From G963677085 sp963677085 (GTDB taxonomy: Bacteria > Planctomycetota > Planctomycetia > Pirellulales > Thermoguttaceae), in the NCBI GenBank assembly GCA_963677085.2, contig CAXXFH010000006.1, positions 372,001 through 436,000 on the forward strand: a stretch of DNA of 64,000 nt, written 5' to 3'. Each line of letters starts with the position of its first letter. The first letter of the stretch is position 1. The notes beneath the pieces are model-generated. The model saw only the letters and a program-made list of their open reading frames with translations. It had not been told where the DNA came from and made no database searches. Shown here in pieces: positions 57,105 to 64,000 of this stretch. Both the position numbers and the translations under genes were made by a program.

Positions 57105-58154
57105 ATGCTCTCGCGACTGCTGAACCATTTCCGATGCGACCTGGCCGTTGATCTCGGTACGGCCAACACGCTGGTGTGCGTGGCCGGTGAGGGTTTGGTG
57201 CTCAACGAGCCCTCGGTCGTCGCCGTGCAGCAAGGTACGGGTCGGATTCTCTCGGGCGGGTGCGCCGTCGGTCACATGGCCAAGCAGATGCAAGGCCGTA
57301 CGCCCGAATCGATCGAAGTCGTCCGCCCGTTGAAGGAAGGCGTGATTACCGACTTCGACCTCTGCGAGGCCATGCTCCGTTATTTTCTCGGCAAGGCTCA
57401 ACCGCCCGGCTGGCGGCTGCGTCCTCGCGTGCTGGTGGCCGTGCCCGGCTGCATTACCCAGGTGGAACGCCGGGCCGTGTTCAACAGCGTGCAACGGGCC
57501 GGCGCGGGCCAGGTGTGGTTGCTCAGCGAGGCCAAGGCAGCAGCCATCGGTGCCGGGCTTCCCATCGCCGAACCGGTTGCCAGCATGGTCGTCGACATCG
57601 GCGGCGGCACCACGGAAATCGCCGTAATGAGCTTGGCCGACACCGTGGCCGCCCAATCCACGCGTGTCGGCGGCGACGAAATGGATCGCGCGATCGTCGA
57701 CTACCTGCGACGTCACTACAGCCTGCGGATCGGATTGCCGGCGGCCGAACGGTTGCGGATCGACGTTGGCAGCGCCTATCCGCTGGAAGAAGAGCAGGTG
57801 GTCGAGGTCAGCGGTGTCGACACGCTCAGTGGCTTGCCGCGTCGGGCGAGCATCACCAGCGAGGAAATTCGTGAAGCGCTGGCCGACCCGCTGCAAAACA
57901 TCCTCGAAACGATCAAGCTCACGCTCGACCACGTTAGCCCCGACTTGGCCGCCGATCTGGTCGACAACGGCATGGTTCTCTGCGGCGGTGGTTCTCTGTT
58001 GCGACGGCTGGACCGCTACCTCAACGAGCAAACCGGGCTGCCGGTCCGCGTGGCGGCCGAACCGCTTACGGCTGTGGCCGCTGGGCTGCTGATCTGCCTG
58101 GAACACCTCGACCGCTGGCGCCCCACATTGCAGTCGAGCGATGATGATGTTTAA
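57105..58154 (+). CDS. mreB: Rod-shape-determining protein MreB
   Basis: MreB (349 aa), a bacterial actin that organises cell-wall synthesis. Phosphate and nucleotide motifs are DLGTANT (16-22), VVDIGGGTTEIAV and the C-terminal VLCGGGSLLRRLDRYL. It lies in the classic mreB-mreC-mreD-mrdA order and overlaps mreC by 14 bases. It is more divergent than enterobacterial MreB, with GCITQVERRAV in place of PxxxTxVERRA. Confidence 0.95.
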   Translation: MLSRLLNHFRCDLAVDLGTANTLVCVAGEGLVLNEPSVVAVQQGTGRILSGGCAVGHMAKQMQGRTPESIEVVRPLKEGVITDFDLCEAMLRYFLGKAQPPGWRLRPRVLVAVPGCITQVERRAVFNSVQRAGAGQVWLLSEAKAAAIGAGLPIAEPVASMVVDIGGGTTEIAVMSLADTVAAQSTRVGGDEMDRAIVDYLRRHYSLRIGLPAAERLRIDVGSAYPLEEEQVVEVSGVDTLSGLPRRASITSEEIREALADPLQNILETIKLTLDHVSPDLAADLVDNGMVLCGGGSLLRRLDRYLNEQTGLPVRVAAEPLTAVAAGLLICLEHLDRWRPTLQSSDDDV

Positions 58155-59061
58155 GTCGAAAATCAAACGTCGCCTGGCCCAACCTTCGGGCACGCTGTTC
58201 GTGGGGCTGGCGGTGGCCTGCACGCTGATGGCGTTGCCACAGTCGTGGCAAATCTCCATGCGCGATGCGGTGACCGCGCTGCTTCGCCCCGGGCAGCGGG
58301 CGGCCCTTCAGGTTCGCGATGTTACGGCCAGCACGTCTGCCTGGCTTACGGCCCATTTCAACGTCACGGCCCGGCTCACCCAGGCCGAGGCCGAACTGAA
58401 ACGACTCTGCGACGAGAACGAACGACTGGCGGCCGAACTGGCCATCGCACGGGCCGAGCAAGCGAGTCTGGCTGCCACCGAGGACGACGCGACTGAAGAG
58501 GCCGATTCCCTGTTGAAGGCCCATTGCGTTCCGGCCCGGGTGCTTGGACGACAAGGCCGGGCGTTTCTTGCTCGACATCACTTGCTCGATGTTGGCACGG
58601 GCGACGGTGTCGAGTGCGAGGACTTCGTGGTCGACCGGCCGGCGCTGATCGACCGTGGTCAAGACGCGCCGGTGGTGGCTGGGCAACTGGTCCTGGCCGG
58701 GCATCGCGTGTATGGCAAGGTCGTCGAATCGGGTAAGCGAACGAGTCGGGTATGCGGCGTATGCGAGCCGGGCTATCGCGACTTGGTGGCCATCGGCAGT
58801 GTCTCTGGCCCTCAGGGATTGCTGGAGGGTACCGGAGAAGAGCTGGCCAGGATTCGACTGGTGGAAAATACCCAGCCGGTTGCCGTTGATGACTTGGTCT
58901 ATACGACCAGCGGCGCCGGCGTGGTTGCGGTGCCGTTGGTTTGCGGTAGGGTAGTGCGGGTGGAGCAGTCCACCGGCGCGGCCCATTGGGATATTTGGAT
59001 GGAGCCGGCTGTGGCGACGATACCGCAGCGCGTGGCCGTGCTTTCGGTTCAATTGCGCTAA
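58141..59061 (+). CDS. mreC: Rod-shape-determining protein MreC
   Basis: MreC (306 aa). One N-terminal membrane segment (about 17-36), a coiled coil (about 75-115, TQAEAELKRLCDENERLAAELAIA) and two beta-barrel-like domains follow. The beginning ATGATGATG overlaps the mreB stop. It scaffolds MreB and PBP2 in the periplasm. Confidence 0.92.
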   Translation: MMMFKSKIKRRLAQPSGTLFVGLAVACTLMALPQSWQISMRDAVTALLRPGQRAALQVRDVTASTSAWLTAHFNVTARLTQAEAELKRLCDENERLAAELAIARAEQASLAATEDDATEEADSLLKAHCVPARVLGRQGRAFLARHHLLDVGTGDGVECEDFVVDRPALIDRGQDAPVVAGQLVLAGHRVYGKVVESGKRTSRVCGVCEPGYRDLVAIGSVSGPQGLLEGTGEELARIRLVENTQPVAVDDLVYTTSGAGVVAVPLVCGRVVRVEQSTGAAHWDIWMEPAVATIPQRVAVLSVQLR

Positions 59062-59102
59062 CAGCCCGTTGGAAAAAAACGGCCATTGGCACCCTTACAA
59101 CT

Positions 59103-59128
59103 GGTTTCCAAGCTCCAGCTTGGGAACG
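59103..59128. repeat. GGTTTCCAAGC palindrome between mreC and mreD
   Basis: GGTTTCCAAGC/GCTTGGGAACG, another member of the GTTCCCAAGC family, inside an operon. Confidence 0.7.
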
Positions 59129-59198
59129 CACATCCGCGAAGCTCCGCTTCGCATGATTCGCCAACTCGCATTGAGCTTTCAAGAATTGGTTGAAGAAT

Positions 59199-59708
59199 AT
59201 GCGTTACGTTTCGTTGATCGCCGTCGTTTACTTGGCTGCCGTGGCCCAGACCACGTTGGTCGACGTGCTGGAGATCGGCAGCGTCGTGCCCGACTTGTTG
59301 GCCCTAACAGCCGTCGTTTGGATGCTGCTGGTGCCGAGCCCTCGTGCGTTTCTAGTGGCCGGGCTGGTCGTGTTGATTGGTGACGCGATCGCGCCCGGAC
59401 GAATCGGTTTGGGGGCTGCCTGGATGTTGTTGGTCGGCTACGGCGTGGTGCGTTGGCCGTCGCGGCAGATGACCGAACACCTGGCCGGGCAGGTAGCCCT
59501 GGTTTGGGCGGCGGTCAGTCTCTGGGCGTTGGGCACGGCAGCCAGCGGTTGCCTGCTGGGCCAAGTCGACGTGCCGTGGCTGACGGCGCTGGCTCGGGCG
59601 TTGGGCGTGGGGGCGTACACCGCCGCCGTAGCCCTGCCCGTGCTGATGGTCGTAGGCTGGATCCGCGAACCAATACTCAAACGCCGCCGCCAACTGGCGG
59701 AATTTTGA
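59199..59708 (+). CDS. mreD: Rod-shape-determining protein MreD
   Basis: MreD (169 aa), a polytopic membrane protein with about five predicted segments. Called by position between mreC and mrdA, size and hydrophobicity, as the sequence is very variable. I use ATG 59199; a TTG at 59190 is in frame just upstream. The PBP2 gene starts eight bases after its stop. Confidence 0.85.
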   Translation: MRYVSLIAVVYLAAVAQTTLVDVLEIGSVVPDLLALTAVVWMLLVPSPRAFLVAGLVVLIGDAIAPGRIGLGAAWMLLVGYGVVRWPSRQMTEHLAGQVALVWAAVSLWALGTAASGCLLGQVDVPWLTALARALGVGAYTAAVALPVLMVVGWIREPILKRRRQLAEF

Positions 59709-59716
59709 TAAACCCT

Positions 59717-61849
59717 ATGTTCGACTGGCATCGTTTCCACGCATCCGAGCATCGACTGCCTGCGGTGGTCGATCCGCGCCGGCGGTTGTGGATCGCGTAT
59801 GCCCTGTTCGTGTGCATGTTACTGGTCGTTTTCGGCCGGATACTTCAGTTGGAGATTTCCCAGGGCGAGGCGTTTCGAGCCGAGGCGGCGCGGCCGCTCA
59901 GAAAAGAAACGCGTTTGCCCGGCGTGCGGGGACGAATCCTAGCGGGCGATGGTGCCGTGTTGGCCTACGACAAAAAGAGCCTCCACGTGGCGGTGCACTA
60001 CCGCTACCTGGAAGAACCGCCCGACACGCAGTGGCTGCGCCGCACGGCGCGGCGACGCTTGACTGCGGCCGAGCGCAAAAACCCACAACAGGTCGAAGCC
60101 GAGCAGGCGCGGCTGGTGGTCGAGCGTCGCGAACTGGCCCGACGGCTGGCCAACTTGTGCGGCGTGTCGCTGTCGCAGTGGGATCGCAGGGCAGGGCGGA
60201 TTCAGCGCCAGGTCGAGCGAATTGCTGCGTCGGTCAGTCAACGACGCGGTGCGAAGACTACCGTGGCCGAAGAGCTCGACTACCACATGATCGTCGACGA
60301 TGTGCCGCTTGAGGTGGTCGCCCAGATCGAGGGCCATCCCGACGACTTTCCTGGCGTGAAGATCATTCAGCACAGTTGCCGGGCGTATCCTTCCGTGGCG
60401 TTGGCTTCGCACGTGTTGGGGCATCTTGGCCCGGTTGAGTCGGCAGAGATCGACCAGAATGACCCGGCCAGCTACCTGCCCGACGATTACGTCGGTCGCA
60501 TGGGCTTGGAACGGCAATATGAAAAGCTGCTGCATGGCGCGCCCGGCCTGTTGGTTGAGATGACCAATCACGGCGGCGAAGTCCTTTCGTCGTATCGCGA
60601 ACGGGAGCCGGGTGTGGGCCGCGACTTGATTCTTACGCTCGATAGCCGGCTACAGGAAACGGCCGAAACGCTGCTCGACGCGGCACTCGAGCGTCGCGAA
60701 TTGGCCGCTCAGGCGATGCCCTCGGAAACGACGTCTTCCGGCGGTGGAGCGATTGTGGTGATGGATGTGCGGACGGGCGCCTTGCGCGTTGCGGCGGCGG
60801 GGCCACGTTTCGAGCCGGGCCTGTTCGTGGCCGGCGACGGTCGACGCCTGGCGGCCATGCTCGAGCGCAACGACCATCCGTTGTTCGACCGTGTGGGCCG
60901 AATGGCGATTGCTCCCGGTTCGGTGTTCAAGGTGCTCACGGCCGTGGCACTTTTCAGTAATGAGCACTTCGATCCGCAAGCTGCGTACGAGTGTAAGGGC
61001 TATTTGCGCCAGCAAGACCGGCAGCGATGCGCCATTTTCATCCGTCACGGCGTGGGCCATGGCCCGGTGAACTTGGCCGATGCATTGTGTATGAGCTGCA
61101 ATACGTATTTCTTCCATCACGGCGGCCAGTTGGGCGCGGAGCCGCTGGTCGATTGGGCCACGCGGTTTGGTTTTGGGGAGGCGACGGGCGTCGACCTGCC
61201 GGGCGAAGCCGCTGGACGTGTGCCCACGCCGTCGACGATCGCAGCGATCGAAGGCCACGCTTGGCGGCCCGGCGATACCGAAGCGATGGCCATCGGGCAG
61301 GGATCGCTCACGGTAACCCCACTGCAAATCGCCCGGCTGCTGGCGGCCGTGGCCAACGGTGGCCGATTGGTCACGCCGCACGTGGTTAGCGGTCTGGGGC
61401 TGACTGCGCATCACGAGACGCAGGATACGAAAAGTCAGGGCAGTGAGGATCGGGATGTAGATGCCGACGACGACCCGATCCGCATTCCTCCACCGCGACC
61501 GATTTCCGGTTTGCCAGACGGTGTGTTGGCCGAGGTTCGCACGGGTCTCGAACGCGTGGTCTCCGATCCCCGCGGCACAAGTTACGGCACCGTGCGGCTG
61601 GAGTCGGTGGCGATTGCCGGCAAGACGGGCACGGCCCAAACCGGCGCGGGCCGTCTGGAACACGCTTGGTTCGCCGGCTACGTACCGGCCGAACAGCCGC
61701 GCTATGCAGTGGTCGTCGTCCTGGAGCACGCCGGCAACGCCTCGACGGCCGCCGGACCCGTGGTCAAGCGGCTAGTGATGCGAATGCAGCAATTGGGCCT
61801 CTTGGGCCGTAATACTCGAATGGCGGCCGAAAAGGCCTATCGCGAGTGA
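59717..61849 (+). CDS. mrdA: Penicillin-binding protein 2 (elongation transpeptidase)
   Basis: PBP2 (710 aa). A membrane anchor near residues 22-44 is followed by the pedestal domain (GRILAGDGAVLAYD, then a basic coiled insert about 105-195) and the transpeptidase domain. The catalytic motifs are complete: S402-V-F-K405, S460-C-N462 and K636-T-G. A low-complexity acidic insert (GSEDRDVDADDDP) lies near residue 580. This indicates active peptidoglycan cross-linking with MreBCD. ATG 59717 is chosen; the longer frame upstream overlaps mreD and has no family sequence. Confidence 0.95.
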   Translation: MFDWHRFHASEHRLPAVVDPRRRLWIAYALFVCMLLVVFGRILQLEISQGEAFRAEAARPLRKETRLPGVRGRILAGDGAVLAYDKKSLHVAVHYRYLEEPPDTQWLRRTARRRLTAAERKNPQQVEAEQARLVVERRELARRLANLCGVSLSQWDRRAGRIQRQVERIAASVSQRRGAKTTVAEELDYHMIVDDVPLEVVAQIEGHPDDFPGVKIIQHSCRAYPSVALASHVLGHLGPVESAEIDQNDPASYLPDDYVGRMGLERQYEKLLHGAPGLLVEMTNHGGEVLSSYREREPGVGRDLILTLDSRLQETAETLLDAALERRELAAQAMPSETTSSGGGAIVVMDVRTGALRVAAAGPRFEPGLFVAGDGRRLAAMLERNDHPLFDRVGRMAIAPGSVFKVLTAVALFSNEHFDPQAAYECKGYLRQQDRQRCAIFIRHGVGHGPVNLADALCMSCNTYFFHHGGQLGAEPLVDWATRFGFGEATGVDLPGEAAGRVPTPSTIAAIEGHAWRPGDTEAMAIGQGSLTVTPLQIARLLAAVANGGRLVTPHVVSGLGLTAHHETQDTKSQGSEDRDVDADDDPIRIPPPRPISGLPDGVLAEVRTGLERVVSDPRGTSYGTVRLESVAIAGKTGTAQTGAGRLEHAWFAGYVPAEQPRYAVVVVLEHAGNASTAAGPVVKRLVMRMQQLGLLGRNTRMAAEKAYRE

Positions 61850-62286
61850 AAGGCCACGGCTGGCTGGACCGTGTGCCAAGTGGTACATTCGGAAGAGACA
61901 GCCAGTGGTACCCAACGCCGTTAACCCTTGAATTACGACTCGAAGAACAAGAAGGGAAACGAGGAATACAACCACAGAGGCACGGAGGACACGGAGTTGT
62001 TTGCAGAGAACAACTTGTGACGACGGTTGTACGGCAGTCTATTGTCGGGCAAGGAGATCGTTCCGTGGCGAATCCCCTCCTCTCAGTGCCCTCCGTGTCT
62101 CCGTGGTTAATTCCGTTGTGAGAAATCCGGGGGGAAAGGAGCTGCCGTTTTTTCCCGTTTTCCCTTTTTACACCTATGTCATTCGTTGGAACTGATTTCC
62201 AATGGTCACTGCAAGGGTTAACGGAATAGAGTGGCACCCCAATTCCTAACCTTGGCACAGCACTAGGACGCCTTAGGCAAACCATC
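61850..62286. other. Repeat-rich gap between mrdA and ctaA
   Basis: A 437-base gap without a gene. It holds an inverted pair of ACCACAGAGGCACGGAGGACACGG repeats (61971-61996 and 62082-62107) and a GTGGTACC-like unit near 61880-61915. A palindromic GGCACCCC fragment is near 62231. Confidence 0.65.
61971..62107. repeat. Inverted pair of CACAGAGGCACGGAGGACACGG repeats
   Basis: The left unit is ACCACAGAGGCACGGAGGACACGGAG. The right unit read as its reverse complement is AACCACGGAGACACGGAGGGCACTGAG. Units of this type occur in many distantly related bacteria. Confidence 0.8.
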
Positions 62287-63270
62287 GTGAGCGATTCGAA
62301 AACACCCCAATCACGAAACGTCGAATCGCGCTGGCCGCATCGTTTGGCCTGGGTGTTGGCGTGCGCCGTTTTCCCGTTGATTTGGATGGGAGGGCTGGTC
62401 ACGAGTTACGACGCCGGCATGGCTGTGCCCGACTGGCCGACCACCCGAGGCCACTGGTTCTATCCGCTGCAGGAGTGGCTCTGGCAGTTCAACGATTTGT
62501 TTCTCGAACACGGGCACCGCACAATCGCCCAACTGGTGGGCCTGCTGGCGATTGTTCTGGCGATCGTTCTTTGGCGCGTTGAATCGCGGCGTTGGATGCG
62601 GTGGCTGGGTGTGGTCGTGTTGCTGGGGGTGATTTTCCAGGGTGTTCTTGGTGGGCTGCGCGTGTTGTTTGCCGATCTGACGCTGGCCAAGGTCCACGGC
62701 TGCACGGCCCCGTTGTTCTTCGGGCTTTGTACGGCGATGGTCACTTTCACTTCGACAACGTGGCGGCAACGGCCCTCCGCGGTAGCTAATCCCGAGGCCG
62801 CCGGCTTGCATCGGCGAACGGTCATCGTCAGTGCCGCCGTTTATCTGTTGATCGTGCTCGGCGTGCAGCTACGGCAGTTGTCGCCCGAGGCGTGGATCGG
62901 TTGGTTTGCCATCTGGGTGTGGACCAAGCTGACGATGGTGGCCGTATTGATCGGTTTGGTGGCTTGGCTGGTGAGCTTCGTGATGCGCCGTTTTAAGAAC
63001 GAGCCCATACTGCGGCGTCGCGTTGGACTGCTGGTCGGCTTGTTGACCGTGCAGTTGCTGCTGGGGTTGGCTACCTGGGTGGTCAACTACGGTTTTCCAG
63101 GCTGGTTTCGGGAGTACATTTGGGCGGTCGACTACACGGTGGCCAGCAAGGGGCCGTTGCAGGCCTGGACGACCACGGCCCATACGGCCGTTGGGTCGCT
63201 TTCGCTGGTGGCGGCCGTGAACTTGAGCATCTGGTCGTATCGGTTGTTCCGTGCATCGTCGAAACATTGA
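62287..63270 (+). CDS. ctaA: Heme A synthase
   Basis: CtaA/COX15 (327 aa) oxidises heme O to heme A for the caa3 oxidase. The family's first-half histidines are visible in EHGHRTIAQL and KVHGCTAPLFFG, and one second-half histidine in TTAHTAVGSLSL. The second-half position that usually carries the other heme ligand reads IWVWTKLTMVAVLIG, without a histidine. About eight predicted membrane segments. GTG 62287 is the start, with AGG near 62275. Confidence 0.93.
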   Translation: MSDSKTPQSRNVESRWPHRLAWVLACAVFPLIWMGGLVTSYDAGMAVPDWPTTRGHWFYPLQEWLWQFNDLFLEHGHRTIAQLVGLLAIVLAIVLWRVESRRWMRWLGVVVLLGVIFQGVLGGLRVLFADLTLAKVHGCTAPLFFGLCTAMVTFTSTTWRQRPSAVANPEAAGLHRRTVIVSAAVYLLIVLGVQLRQLSPEAWIGWFAIWVWTKLTMVAVLIGLVAWLVSFVMRRFKNEPILRRRVGLLVGLLTVQLLLGLATWVVNYGFPGWFREYIWAVDYTVASKGPLQAWTTTAHTAVGSLSLVAAVNLSIWSYRLFRASSKH

Positions 63271-63378
63271 CGCTTGGATAGCCAATGACCGAAAGGCGAC
63301 CAACGGGCGTCTGGATTTTCGGGCGTTCGGTTTTCCGAAGCGATCATTTTCAACGCAGGCATCAATAAAGGCGTTTTC

Positions 63379-64000
63379 GTGCTGAAGGACCTTTGGCTGC
63401 TCGCGCGTCCAGGCATCGTGGCCATGGTGCTTTTTAGCATGATGGTGGCTGCCTGTTGTGTGGCCGAAACGATGCCGCCGGCCGGGGCACTGATCGATGG
63501 CCTGCTGGGCACGGCGATGGTGATCCTTGGCGCGGTCGTACTCAACCAGCGACTGGAACAACGTAGCGATGCCATGATGGCCCGAACGATCGGCCGACCG
63601 TTGCCCTCCGGACGGCTGTCGACGCGGCAAGTCACCTGGGGTGGGCTGGCGGCTTCGGTGGCGGGTTTCGTTTATCTGGCTCTTGCGACCAATCTCACGT
63701 TGCTGGCTTTGGCGTTTGTCAGTTGGCTGCTTTACGTTTGGGCGTATACGCCGCTGAAGTCTCGTTCGGCCTGGCAAACGCCTGTGGGAGCGGCGGCCGG
63801 GGCAATGCCCATGCTGTTGGGGGCTGCCGTGGTGGAAGCCCCTTGGAGTTCCCTGGCCTGGGCTTTGTTCGGCGTCAGTTTTTTCTGGCAATTGCCGCAC
63901 GCCATGGCCATCGCTTGGCGTTATCGCGAGCAATTCGCTTTGGCCGGCGTTCGACTGCTCACGGTGAGCGAGCCGACCGGTCGGGCCGCGGCGATCGTGG
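63379..64000 (+). CDS. ctaB: Protoheme IX farnesyltransferase (3' end outside window)
   Basis: CtaB/COX10 converts heme B to heme O. From GTG 63379 the first 207 residues are present. The polyprenyltransferase motif is NQRLEQRSDAMMARTIGRPLPSGRL, with YTPLKSRS and FWQLPHAMAIAWRYR later. AAGG precedes the GTG by eight bases. It follows ctaA by 108 bases; together they supply the heme for coxA. The gene continues beyond the window. Confidence 0.93.
   Translation, partial: MLKDLWLLARPGIVAMVLFSMMVAACCVAETMPPAGALIDGLLGTAMVILGAVVLNQRLEQRSDAMMARTIGRPLPSGRLSTRQVTWGGLAASVAGFVYLALATNLTLLALAFVSWLLYVWAYTPLKSRSAWQTPVGAAAGAMPMLLGAAVVEAPWSSLAWALFGVSFFWQLPHAMAIAWRYREQFALAGVRLLTVSEPTGRAAAIV

Noticed and set aside
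59453..59716. Upstream extension of the PBP2 frame into mreD
   Set aside because: Before ATG 59717 the frame is the out-of-phase shadow of mreD; the membrane anchor expected at the PBP2 N-terminus begins just after 59717.

Overview
The window looks like chromosomal DNA of a planctomycete, probably of the Pirellula/Rhodopirellula side of the phylum. The main evidence is a DUF1559 protein with a prepilin-type N-terminus, an EF-Tu with the planctomycete-style switch I, TAT-exported Gfo/Idh/MocA oxidoreductases, an alternative complex III coupled to a caa3 oxidase, a multi-HTH sigma factor, and many short palindromic and low-complexity intergenic repeats. I see no phage, plasmid, transposase or CRISPR signature. 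The DNA reads as core chromosome with heavily repeat-populated gaps.

Layout. 1-9.3 kb is a mixed region: the end of a probable CAP-domain protein, a 3-hydroxyacyl-CoA dehydrogenase, the DUF1559 protein, ispD, tyrS, a cold-shock protein on the minus strand, a gene-free stretch that probably encodes a structured RNA ending in a strong terminator, and an exported unknown. 9.3-11 kb holds an unusual sigma factor. 11.4-30.2 kb is a fused rif-str cluster: tRNA-Thr, tRNA-Tyr, tRNA-Gly, tRNA-Thr, tuf, tRNA-Trp, secE, nusG, rplK, rplA, rplJ, rplL, rpoB, rpoC, rpsL, rpsG, fusA. 30.3-34.5 kb has two Gfo/Idh/MocA oxidoreductases on the minus strand and a divergent XylR-like AraC-family regulator.

35.2-49.4 kb is one long respiratory operon: alternative complex III (actA, actB, actC, a fused actD-actE, actF) with an inserted SpoIIAA/STAS-like gene, a small membrane protein, an SCO copper chaperone and the four caa3 oxidase subunits (coxB, coxA, coxC, coxD). 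Electrons would pass from quinol through the Act complex to the oxidase. ctaA and ctaB for heme A synthesis lie at 62.3-64 kb. Between them are a dual-specificity phosphatase, a CBS-domain protein, a TadG-like protein with an exported partner, lnt, and a cell-shape operon (a coiled-coil membrane protein, a small membrane protein, mreB, mreC, mreD, mrdA/PBP2).

Most interesting signal. Two unrelated structured leader elements each occur twice. Motif A lies just upstream of rpsG and just upstream of actA, and its stems show compensatory changes. Motif B lies upstream of nusG and in the long leader of the mre operon. Each pair links the translation/transcription cluster to a distant operon (respiration or cell shape). 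Neither matches a riboswitch or leader I recognise. Several coding sequences have also absorbed intergenic repeats: an in-frame insert in the dehydrogenase, and both ends of the SCO protein.
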